Below are positions 52,780 to 63,216 of a stretch of 64,000 nucleotides of DNA, piece by piece. Within the stretch, counting starts at the first letter, position 1. Each line of letters opens with the position of its first letter. Source of the stretch: Phoronis australis (Eukaryota > Phoronida > Phoronidae); assembly GCA_002633005.1 (NCBI GenBank), contig NMRA01000048.1, positions 248,001 through 312,000 on the forward strand. The letters run 5' to 3'. A model generated the notes under the pieces. The model saw only the letters and a list, made by a program, of their open reading frames with translations. It was not told where the DNA came from and searched no databases. The translations under genes were made by a program, and so were the position numbers.

Positions 52780-53889
52780 GAAGTTGACTGAAAAAGTTAA
52801 CCAAAAGCACAATACCTGGATGGTGAATAAAACAAATATCTAACCAAAAAAGAAAAAAGAGTTAACCAACAACAATGAGATACTGATACTTAAACATATT
52901 TTTTTATATTTTTAACTTTCATTCACTTTTCTTTGATAATTTTTGGGTGAAGTGTGATATGACAATGCTAATATTCTATATGACAAGAAAACCTCACAGT
53001 CAGTTTCACACTCACAAACAATACACTCGGTGGCAATCCAGCAAACAAAGTTTTGCTAATAAACTCACTAGAAACAGACTACTGACTAGGGCAAGGGCTC
53101 ATTAAAAACAACAGCCAACTCCAAAAATTCCTTATATTTATAAACACTGCTGTCAACCTTGTTGTAACAAGATACAATCAGCCATAACACAAGAAAAAAT
53201 AGGTGAAATGTTTGTCATGATAAATATAAACAAATGTCAGAGGGAAGCCAGCCTGGAGGCAGTCCAGAAACTACAGTTGCTAGGATACCGCAGGCTTTCA
53301 TGTTTTAACCAAGGAGTTGATATGCAGAGACTCAAANGAAGTTGACTGAAAAAGTTAACCAAAAGCACAATACCTGGATGGTGAATAAAACAAATATCTG
53401 ACCAAAAAAGAAAAAAGAGTTAACCAACAACAAGATACTGATACTTAAACATATTTTTTATATTTATAACTTTCATTCACTTTTCTTTGATAATTTTTGG
53501 GGTGAAGTGTGATATGACAATGCTAATATTCTATATGACAAGAAAACCTCACAGTCAGTTTCACACTCACAAACAATACACTCAGTGGCAATCCAGCAAA
53601 CAAAGTTTTGCTAATAAACTCACTAGAAACAGACTACTGACTAGGGCAAGGGTTCATTAAAAACAACAGCCAACTCCAAAAATTCCTTATATTTATAAAC
53701 ACTGCTGTCAACCTTGTTGTAACAAGATACAATCAGCCATAACACAAGAAAAAATAGGTGAAATGTTTGTCATGATAAATATAAACAAATGTCAGAGGGA
53801 AGCCGGCCTGGAGGCAGTCCAGAAACTACAGTTGCTAGGATACCGCAGGCTTTCATGTTTTAACCAAGGAGTTGATATGCAGACTCAAA
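52780..53889. repeat. Near-identical tandem duplication of about 555 bp with an N at the joint
   Basis: The block at 52780-53336 is repeated at 53338-53889, separated by a single N at 53337. By eye the copies differ by about a dozen substitutions and small indels: for example AATGAG is missing in the second, and CTCGGTGG is changed to CTCAGTGG. The level of difference and the N exactly at the junction suggest two alleles placed in series by the assembler rather than a genomic duplication. No coding content recognised. Confidence 0.9.
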
Positions 53890-54408
53890 AAATACTTGGC
53901 TGTGTCAAGTCTACAGCTGTGAGATAAAGACTGTAAATTCAAAATGCAGCATGTTGCAAAACTTACATAGATCATTTCTGGACCAAATGACGCAATGAAT
54001 GAACATGTAATATCTTAAATGCACCATCACCCACCAAGCCGTTAGTATTTTGTGAAGTTTACTTCAGTCTTACATCTGAATTAAGTGCAAAAGTTTAACT
54101 TCGCAGTAAATAGGTGGACTGAACAACGGAACATCAATGAAAGGTTAACTTCAGTATCATCAGAGTTTCGGGAATTCTTTACATCATTTCATACGTAAAG
54201 TTTTTAACTTACACACTGAGCCATCTATGTACCACATCTTAGTTTGCTTCTTTGGCAATCTAAGTGAAATCTTCAATACCATATACACTTATGCCTAACA
54301 TTATATTTATACATCATCAAGAGATGGGTCTCAACCTTGTTTTAGATTAGCAATTCAAGGGTTGGCAAACATCAATAAACTCTGAAGGGTTTCCTCCAGT
54401 CTTGATGC

Positions 54409-54480
54409 TTCGTTTGTAATGGAAATAGATTCTTATCATGCAAGGAGCAATATGGACTGATTTATGAGAGTAAAATACCT
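54409..54480 (+). repeat. Diverged half copy of the fold-back element at 13980-14165
   Basis: The string TTTGTAATGGAAATAGATTC, then TTATCATG and TGATTTATGAGAG, follows the right arm of the 13980-14165 element in order with about 70-75% similarity by eye. The left arm is not recognisable. Confidence 0.5.
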
Positions 54481-54695
54481 AACTGGATTTTCATTTATTA
54501 GCCAGCTATGCAGGGCAAAATGCAGGGTCATATAACTTACACATGATCATTAAGAAAAGCAACAATGGACAACACAGTTCAAAAGTCAAAAACAACAAAA
54601 CTTCATTGATTAGAATTGAACTCAGAGTTCAACTCAAAGAATTCAACTACATTTATAAACTGTTCTTCAATCAATGAGAATGAAAATCCGCATGC

Positions 54696-54719
54696 ACACG
54701 CACGCACGCACGCACGCAC
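54696..54719. repeat. CGCA microsatellite
   Basis: Five to six CGCA units in a row, following ATGCACA. Confidence 0.9.
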
Positions 54720-55014
54720 CCAAAGTAAATAGAAAGAAAACTTCGCTATCTGCGGTCGATGAAATTTAACAAAGCAGACATTTGGAAAAATGGAAGAAAA
54801 TAAATTTCCTGGAAATTATTTAAGCTGTAATTTGAGAAAAGTTTACACTATAAGTGTATAGTCCACCAGCTTACTACCCAAACTGACCCAGGTCACCAAT
54901 TAATTGTTATCAAATCCTTCATTAAATGCCATTTAACTCCACCCTGTTGGCTCCACAGAGAAAGGTCAATGCTCTCTTGGACTTCAGTGGTGACCATCAG
55001 AACCAAAACTAAAA

Positions 55015-55390
55015 CGTCTAGAAAAATATCCAAATTGGGCTAACTTCAGAACATTGTAACTTAAAATGACAGTTTGGATTCATATGAAACTTTTAAATAC
55101 TATGCTTTATGCACAGTTCTCCATAATGCTTTTACGAATTGTGTTTCAGATGTTTCATTTAGCATGAGGGGCTATCTTTTAAGATTTTTATGAATATTGG
55201 TGTAACATAAAACAAAACTGAAACAGCATGTTTGGGATTTCACCTTGAATATTGATATCAAAGAAAATTCAATCATGCTGTTGATACCAATGTCTTGCTA
55301 TCACTGTATCTTTCCTTTTAGCTTAATTTTACATAGAAGACATGACCACAAATTGGTGGTACTTTTATCACAGACTGAAAAAGTGGGAAG
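55015..55390 (+). repeat. Dispersed repeat family B, about 375 bp
   Basis: It has the same ordered landmarks as 9066-9490 (GCTAACTTCAGAACATTG, AAATACTATGC, GAATTGTGTTTCAGATGTTT, CATGAGGGGCT, TTTCACCTTGAATATTGA, AGACATGACCACAA), with about 65-75% similarity by eye. Confidence 0.6.
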
Positions 55391-56657
55391 TCAACGAAGA
55401 CTGGAAACAAATGGTATTTCTTTCGTTATACTTTTAACAAAATATCAAAAATAATTCCCATCGGTCATTCACCCATTTAGTCAAAATGTTTTTTTAGCTA
55501 AGCCTGGAGTGAACACCGGTTGGGGAAAATTTCCTTGCAGAATATTATTTTACAAATCTTTTTTCTATCCCATGTCCGCATATGCAAAAGTAGGTCACAA
55601 CAAGTAGCCAGAGCCCTCGTTCATCCGAGAGGAAATGTGCCTCACTAAGCGCCATCTGTAATTGGAATTTTTTGGGGCGGGAGAAAATGTTTCCTCCCGC
55701 ACCTTCAGTAGCACCCCCTACTCCGTTACAAGCCCTCATAGGCTCTGCTGAAGCAGCCATAACTAACATTTTATGCTCTTTCAAATTGTCATCTGTGTGA
55801 ATAACCAGCGTTTCGAATCACGAGCGCAATTTTTCGAACACTTGAGAGGAATTTTTGGGCCTCATGAGGGAAATTTCGTGTGATTTTTTAATATTTTTCA
55901 GAGGGGAATGGGCATAATATTCGGCCCCAAAATCGAGGGATTGAGGGCCCAAAACATTTAGCAGTGGTAGCATCGAATTAATGATTTATCACTTTCAAGC
56001 TCTAAACACCAGTAATCACCAGACAATTTTGTAAAACAATACACATTTCACAACAATGTTGGAAGCCTATGAAAACACTAAAAAATGACTGTCATGGCAT
56101 ACATTATGTCTGAAATGGGTGAAACTTTACATATGCTTGTAACTCTTTCATAAGACTGAAATTACGATCAAGAAAAACGAGTAACTAGTGACGTTTTCTT
56201 CTACTTTTTTATTTGAAGGCAGGTCAACTAAGATTTTAGTCTTACCGTTACATCAGCATTTCATTCTTCAACACTAAGCTGTCGTAATCAATTCTTTAAC
56301 TACGTACTAGGTAGATTATACCCAAAATTTCTGAAACCACTAGAAAGAAATGGCTGTCCGTATTGGTTCTACAACTTCAACTTTTTAATCAGCTGAAGAT
56401 AAAGCTCAGAGTTACTGCAAAAACATGTTTATTTGCTCAGCCTGAGCAGCTAAAAGTACAACACAAAATGGGAGGAAAAGACAGATAGTGAGCATTTTAA
56501 ACTTTGAAACTGTTTATACTCAGAAGACCTATTAACACTTCATAAATCTGATGTGCATTTTCAAGTTGACCCCTTTAACATGCATATTACTAATACCACA
56601 TGACATGAACTAGCCCAGTGGTCTTCCTACAGCATTAGTGCAATTTACACTTCAAAA

Positions 56658-56957
56658 GTTGACACGGATCAGCTGACACCGACGTTTGTGAGGTAGAGCA
56701 ATTTGCGCCCCAACATCTTGCTCCATGTCAATGTTATGTCTAAACGCAAAACTGGGGCATTAGGCGGAAAGGATCATCTCTACTGCGCTTGCCTAATGAT
56801 CTACGTACAGGTTCTTTGTCTCTGCAACTCTCGCCATTTGTAAACCTGCGCATGTGCGATCCAGTCTCGCCAGCCTGCAATTTCCGTCTTGCCACAGTTA
56901 GTGAGTTGTATGTGTAAACGGCCACTTGCGGGTCAGTTTGCTCCGTGTCAGTTCAAC
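56658..56957. mobile_element. Probable inverted-repeat element (about 300 bp, GC-richer than flanks)
   Basis: The left end GTTGACACGGATCAGCTGAC and the right end, read in reverse complement as GTTGAACTGACACGGAG, share GACACGG and a CTGAC motif. The interior is noticeably richer in G+C than its surroundings and has short inverted segments such as CATTAGGCGG and GCCTAATGATC. The termini are imperfect and no target duplication is clear, so the element call is tentative. Confidence 0.4.
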
Positions 56958-57570
56958 GGGACTATTCACGACAACCTTTCATAACAATTTGCATGTCCTT
57001 CTAGTTCATTCACCTGTAACACTTGATAATTACCTAGTTCAGGTACCTGAGCAGACTAAGGCACGATTACTCAGCAACCTTTCTCACATCTAGTGTACAT
57101 AGTATATCTGGACCACCACATGTGTGAGGATGAATTACACACCAGGGTACAATTTTTGTGCCCTTTGATCTCACAGTGTTTATGTAACCTGGCCATGATA
57201 TCCTAGATTTTCCAATGACTTCTAAGTTGAAGTGTTTAGTAGCTAAGAAAAAGAAAATTGAAAAAGGTTCTGGTATAATACTGTCATTTAATGTGGCGAA
57301 AATATACGATTTCTGTTTCAGTCTTAAACTAAGATCTCAACTCTCTACTCCAAAGGAATTTTACTCCAAAGGGTCGACACATGGACTGTGCAAAAGGTGT
57401 AACTAAAGAATTTTATTAATTTAACAGAACCTAGGATCGTGCTCACAATAAGATGAACTGACAATGTCAGCGGTTTCTGCAAGGTTCTGTGAAAAGGGCC
57501 GAGTAATGCTTAAGCTGCCTCAAGTGAACATTAGCGTAGCTGAGCTATGAAGCGCCAAGATTCGTAAATC

Positions 57571-57897
57571 AGTACCTTTCTGCGTGTTGAAATGTGCTTA
57601 ATCAACACGAAGTTTTGCTTAATCAACACGCTGTTTTGCTTATTCAACGCGTACTTTTAAGTTCTTAAGCGATCATTGTTCTGCTCTTATTCCACGTGCA
57701 TTTTTGCTTATCAACTTGTCTTTGACTGGACATAACGAAAAACTTAGTCGGCAGTGCATTAAGTAAAACTACACATTGATTAAGCAAAAGAGCGCGATGA
57801 ATAAGAGCAGACGATGATCGTTTAAGAACTAAAAGTACGCACTGATTAAGCAAAACTACGCGTTGTATAAACATATTTCAACGCGCAGAAATGTACT
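57571..57897. mobile_element. Long fold-back element with repeated units in its arms (about 327 bp)
   Basis: The left arm begins AGTACCTTTCTGCGTGTTGA and the right end is TCAACGCGCAGAAATGTACT, which is its inverted complement with few mismatches. Complementarity continues for about 120-140 bases on each side to a centre near 57725. Within the left arm a roughly 21-base unit (core TTTTGCTTAATCAACACG) occurs about three times; the same core recurs in reverse complement in the right arm. Arms built of short tandem units are typical of Foldback-type elements. No open reading frame of note. Confidence 0.75.
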
Positions 57898-58731
57898 CGT
57901 TTAGGCAAGAACAAAAGATTGAGCCAGCCACTAATTTATTTAAACCTTTTTGCATTGACATGAGCTGTGCGAGGTCCAGTCAGCAATCATTCACTTGAGG
58001 CAGCCAGCTCAGCTCGTAACTCCCTGTCTGCACTTGTCTTTAGACTGAGAGCTACAGCTATAATTCGTTGTGCAAACTTGCATTTACAGTCTATCCATTC
58101 ATCTGCTAATTACAAAACTCAAACTTCAAAATCCACACCAGTGAAACACGAACCAACAACCAAGCAGTGCCATTCTCAAAACCGGAATCCACAACTCAAC
58201 CAAAACACTAACCTCAGGACAAAACCATCAAAACATCCCAAAAGCTCACCTATAGTGGAACCTCGTCAGCCTACCTTCATATCCTTTGATTTCACTTCCC
58301 AAATGCTCCACAAAATGTTACTTCACTAGACCTCCCAGATCCAAACTACCAGACACTGCTGACTGACAATACCAGTCAGGTTCTGACTCCTCACTTGAGA
58401 TCAGATGGCCCCAGACTTAAGCAGTATCACCAATGACTAATGTTTAACAGACATACACTATAAATACTGACCAATATTCATTGCAGAACTTCACCTCACA
58501 GCTCCCTTATGCAGTTAATAATAGGACCACAGGCTGCTCCACTTGGGCAAAGTTTTCATTTGCTTCTGGGACCCACTGTACATATGAAGACAAGCTTTTG
58601 ATTGACTTCACAGTATAGCCTAACCATTGTACTCTACTTAACATCTGTTACAACCAATCCAAGTCAAACTTTAAGAAGAGGACACTTCTTAAACTGTGTT
58701 GGCAGAACAAACATGTTGATTCTTCACCTAA

Positions 58732-58871
58732 TAGAACATGGCGGACAAGTGGAATTTTATTAAATTTCTCATCAAAAAAAATAAAATTGTGGAAAATTTA
58801 TTTGCCTCAATATAATCAGGCTTTGGAAAATAGAAGAATAACAATTTACGCATTTATTTTTGTGGTGAATA
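58732..58871 (+). repeat. Dispersed repeat family A, shortened copy
   Basis: The left end AACATGGCGGACAAGTGGAA and ATTTTATTAAATTTCTCATC match well; the right end GCATTTATTTTTGTGGTGAA is present and the middle is shortened. Confidence 0.55.
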
Positions 58872-60786
58872 CAGTAAAGAATTACTCTCAATAAAAGTGT
58901 ATAACATGTAATCAACCCCGTACTATAAGTCTAAATGTAATCGCCACCCCACCCCGTACTGAAGTTAGCGGACTGTGAAGAGTGCCCCCAAAGGCTAGTG
59001 GACTTGCAACACCACTGAAAAAGAGAGCTCAGGCTTTTTATGAACAACAAAAATAAGAAAAAGAAAGAAAGCATAAACTGAGAAAAACTGTGGACACAAC
59101 AAACATAAACAAGTCTGTGTATAAAAGGATCAAGAGCACTTCCGTGGTACTGTTACACAATCTTGAGGATGTTCAGGAAGTAAAGTTCCTCCATTTGAGA
59201 GCTCATTAGAAACCACAGTCTCTGAACACAGATCAGTGGAGCACCTGTTGGTTAGTCTTGAAAGAAAAGTTCATTATAGACAGCAGTGGGGTCTTACGAA
59301 AGGTCACCACATTTTTGTAACTACAGTTTCAAACTGCTTAAGTTAGAAATTTTTCATTTCCTAAGCTATTAACAATGGCACAAGTGCATTACACAATCTC
59401 AATACAAAACATTTCTCTATCGTTTCCGTACAACAGTGAGAAAGCCAACAAAAACTGACGATGCCTACCCTGACTCAATCTCACCATTTTGGGACCACGA
59501 TAATTAAAGGTCCTTATACCGTGTTGCAATAGACTGAAAATAAAATGAAGCCTATTCCCTGTACACCTGCAAGAAAGGCTCCATAAGATCAGTGATGACG
59601 GTGGCTTACTAGTGCATGCATGTTCTTCTTGCCTGTTTTCGCCTCCTGTCTTTCGCCTGTTTACCAACAACGTTGCATTAGTGACATTTCAAATTTGAAT
59701 TTGAGCCTGCGTGAGTTTTGTAGCCTGCCTAGCAAGCCGTGTATTTATACTTGTGACCTTTGCAACTGTGTATGCATCCACCTCCGTGTTTATTATGAAT
59801 ATTTGGCTAAAGTCAATAATTTGCTTTAGTGATTTCTCCTGTTAGTGTGAAATGTGAAAGGATGGCACAGAAAATGTTTTAACAGATTGAGAGGTAATGG
59901 TATTTTGATCTTGTTCAGCACTCAGTGCTGTATTTAAATTTGCAATAAATCTGCGTCTTCAGTCAACTTTTGATTTAATCCAGTTGCTGTATTGAAATCA
60001 TCCTCATCTCGTCCCTTACTCAGGTTCGAAATGACTTCAAGGTTTGAGAACAGCTAAATATCTCATTATTGCTTCACACAGGCTTGTGAAGTTTGCTCAT
60101 CAGGGTGGAACAGTGTGCCAATCTCAGTAATTCTAAGTCATTTATTGTAACCAATTTCAGTTCAAGCTAGTAATATGAACACAATGAGGTTGCTATGAAA
60201 GATCCTATATGCCTGAGAAGAAAGTTGTATTTGACCCCAGAAAATGGCTTACGGCAGCTTTAATCATCAAAAACTAGACCAATGTACCTTTAAACTAATA
60301 GTATTGGAACATAACAGGATGCATCCAATCTACTTTGAATGAAAATTCATCTATGAATAACACCTCATAATTATAAGCGAGTATGGCTGAACACCAGAGT
60401 CCACTCACGTCAGGGCTCTCCAGGACCAGGACCAAGCAATGAAGACACAAACCAATGACAAACAAGCAGTAAATAGCCTTGACAAGGAAGAAGAACTTCC
60501 CCCCAATAGACCTCAGGAATGAATCAGTGACATGTGGAACTGATTACATTTGATAATTATATTAAGTTGTGTGGCAAAACCCAATACACAGAATATGTAT
60601 AGTTACCTAATGAGTTACAGGTTACCACATTTTGAATGGGCATTAAACTGACTGTTCTCAAAATAAGGAAACCTTGTGACTGTTGCCCAGAATAAAGGAA
60701 CACAGTCAATTTAAGGAATAAAGTTCTTTTAATTGTTCATTTTGTCAAGTTGTTAAGGCAACCGTTCAATATACTCAGATTTCGGC

Positions 60787-60878
60787 AATAGTCTGATAAA
60801 ACATGCCTGTAGTTTGATGCCCGTTAGTCAGTGGAGAAAACTGGTTCTCAAAATTCGGGCACGTTATATCAGACAATT
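60787..60878 (+). repeat. Hairpin element, copy 4 (subfamily II, left arm deleted)
   Basis: The outer stem AATAGTCTGATAAAACATGCC pairs with GGCACGTTATATCAGACAATT at the right end, and the loop GATGCCCGTTAGTCAGTGG and right inner arm AAAACTGGTTCTCAAAATT are intact. The left inner arm has lost about 18 bases, so the hairpin is lopsided. Confidence 0.75.
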
Positions 60879-61577
60879 ACCCAAATTTCAACAAAAAGTA
60901 TGTCTGACAACATAAAGATACAATTTAAGGATCTCCAATTTCATTACAAACAAATTTTGCCGACAATCTTCCGGCAGCACTATGTTCGTCGATGGGCCAT
61001 ATTTTTTGTCTAAAACTGAATGCCCAGTTATGGTGAGGCTTTAACTTGCAGATTACATGTAAAAGTATCAATTACAACACTCACCATCACAGCATCCACT
61101 GAAGATATACTGGAGTCAAGTTGGTATTCTCAACTTCAGTTTACTACCTCTCAGTCACATGCACAGTGTAGTAGTGTAGTAGTGAGCAACACTATCACAC
61201 TTCCTGAAGACTGGCTGTCTATCTCACAACTGGATAAGCTCTCACTGGAGTCAAAGCACTGTGGATCCAGTCAAGACCAGGGTATCGGATTACATGATGG
61301 CCAAACCATAACATATAATAGCCACTGTTCTGTTGAAATACTGATAAAATAGACACTAGGGTGTTGATTAATGTCTTGAACATGTTTACATTAGACTGTT
61401 TCATGGAGTATAAAGACTCCACAATGTGTTTGCCCTGCTGCTCTTCATAAAAACTTCTGTGGTAATTACACAAATGAGAAAATGAGAAAATAATTGACTC
61501 TGTGGTGTCAAAGCAACCAGCTAAATCGTAAGTTTGTTTTTGCTGGTGTTAAACCTTATATATAGTAAAACCTCACC

Positions 61578-61665
61578 AATTTAGGTCACAATATGGCAGA
61601 CACCTGAAATGTTTTCACCGTTCCATGAATGCTGAGCAGCCCCAAATGCATGGTTTATAAGTTAT
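61578..61665 (+). repeat. Dispersed repeat family A, left-half fragment
   Basis: TTTAGGTCACAATATGGCAG, then CACCTGAAATG and GCATGGTTTATAAGTTATGA, matching the left half with a deletion. Confidence 0.5.
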
Positions 61666-61940
61666 GAGGGCCGGTACTGTACCGAAAACCGAAACAAAAG
61701 ATAACGGAATAAAATCAATACGAAAATTACTTGGTGCCTTATTCAATATCTTGAAAATTGAAAAGCTGGTTGATTTGAAATTTCCATGCTTTATGTTCCA
61801 ATTCAGCCAACTTATGACGTGCAAAACCTACAAAAAGTCAAACTCAAGTTCACAAAGGTCCCCCTTTCACAACTTTGTTTACATTGAAGTCATTGCTTCT
61901 CTCTGAGGCCAGCCAACGCATGTCATTACGCTGTCATTTT

Positions 61941-62070
61941 GCATGTCAGTGTACGCTGGTACAGTTGCATGTCAGTGTACGCTGGTATAGTTGCATGTCA
62001 GTGTACGCTGGTACAGTTGCATGTCAGTGTACGCTGGTACAGTTGCATGTCAGTGTACGCTGGTACAGTT
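61941..62070. repeat. Minisatellite, 26-bp unit, five copies
   Basis: The unit, which starts GCATGTCAGTGTACGCTGGT and ends ACAGTT, is repeated exactly five times. Only one substitution is seen (TATAGTT for TACAGTT in the second copy). The array is followed by GCATG and then diverges. An open frame that runs through it exists only because the unit is free of stops; the 26-base period changes frame each copy. Confidence 0.95.
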
Positions 62071-63151
62071 GCATGCACACTCACGAAAAATGTAGTGTGC
62101 AAACAAAAACAATAAAGAAAACAAAAATATGGAAGAGAAACAGACTTGATGAAAAAAGTTCATCTGAAGTAACAAACAGACTTCCACACAGAGCCATATA
62201 CTTGACAAAATTCTTTTTTGCCAAATAAAAATAAATCTACCATGTGGGCAATAATTAAACTAAGACTTGCGCTTTTAATTATTCCAATCCCACACGCACA
62301 TAGATAAGACTGCACTATAAACAAGGCACATGTAGATAAAACATGAAACATGAAAAGCCACTTCCACTGGCATGAACAGGATATGAAGATTGGTTACATA
62401 ATACCACACATGCTTTATGACTTGAGGAAGGCTATATATTTGCAAACTTATAGTACATGTGAAGTTTACTACCCCCAAATTTTATGCGCAAAAGTAGTGA
62501 AATCATTCCACCTTTTTCCACATCAAAAGCTTCCAACAGAGTTGTGATGGACCACAACCATAAGTTACCGTATCAGAACGATTTGTCTGGTGAGTACTAT
62601 GGTGCAAAACATTATGTGGCATTATGCTTATCCTTTATAAAAAAGAAAAAGATAAACTTCACTGGTCCACCTTACTGTATCATAAATTGTCACTGTTACC
62701 ATTAACATTTATTATAATGCTTACTGTTCAGTATTGTTACTGAATATTCTACTGTCGATATTATACTCTACCATCAGGCATCCATCTAGAGGGTGTCCAA
62801 CTTTAGACACTCTACAGCGATTGATACTTAAGATAAACACCAAGTCGAGCGACCTGGCAAAAATCCCAGGTCACCAAACGAGATCTGAGGTCGCCTAAAT
62901 CAATTCCCCAGGTTTCTTCTTCAGCGCCGTAAAAGTTCGTAGACCAAAAAAAGGTCGGATGGTCGTAGCACCACCGAATTCGTCCAATTTCCCTAAATGT
63001 AGGTGTACCTTCCCTACCCAGAGAACAAACATAGAATGCAAATGATCGAATGGGCTAGCGGTATGAATTTCGCCGATCTTGATCTTAGCTAAACAATTCT
63101 GACCTTCTGTCTGTTTACTTCCTCTTGTAATTTAAACAAGGTGGCAAACGC

Positions 63152-63216
63152 ACAGGCGTCCTCAGCTTCTCATGGTGCTCAATAGTGGGGATGATCGGAA
63201 GCCGAGGACGCTTGTG
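63152..63216. repeat. Short GC-rich hairpin
   Basis: CAGGCGTCCTCAGCTTC pairs with GAAGCCGAGGACGCTTG, about 15 of 17 positions, around a roughly 28-base loop. It sits inside a block (62830-63430) that is GC-richer than its surroundings. Confidence 0.6.

Noticed and set aside
57665-57874. Repetitive Leu/Val-rich minus-strand frame
   Set aside because: It is the translation of the tandem units in the fold-back element at 57571-57897.
57967-58329. 120-codon plus-strand frame rich in Ser, Thr, Gln and Asn
   Set aside because: It comes from a G-poor A/C-rich patch, which lacks stops for compositional reasons.
61875-62228. 117-codon plus-strand frame with a Cys/Val/Trp-rich repeat
   Set aside because: Its repeat is the translation of the 26-bp minisatellite, and the flanks are not conserved in composition or family.
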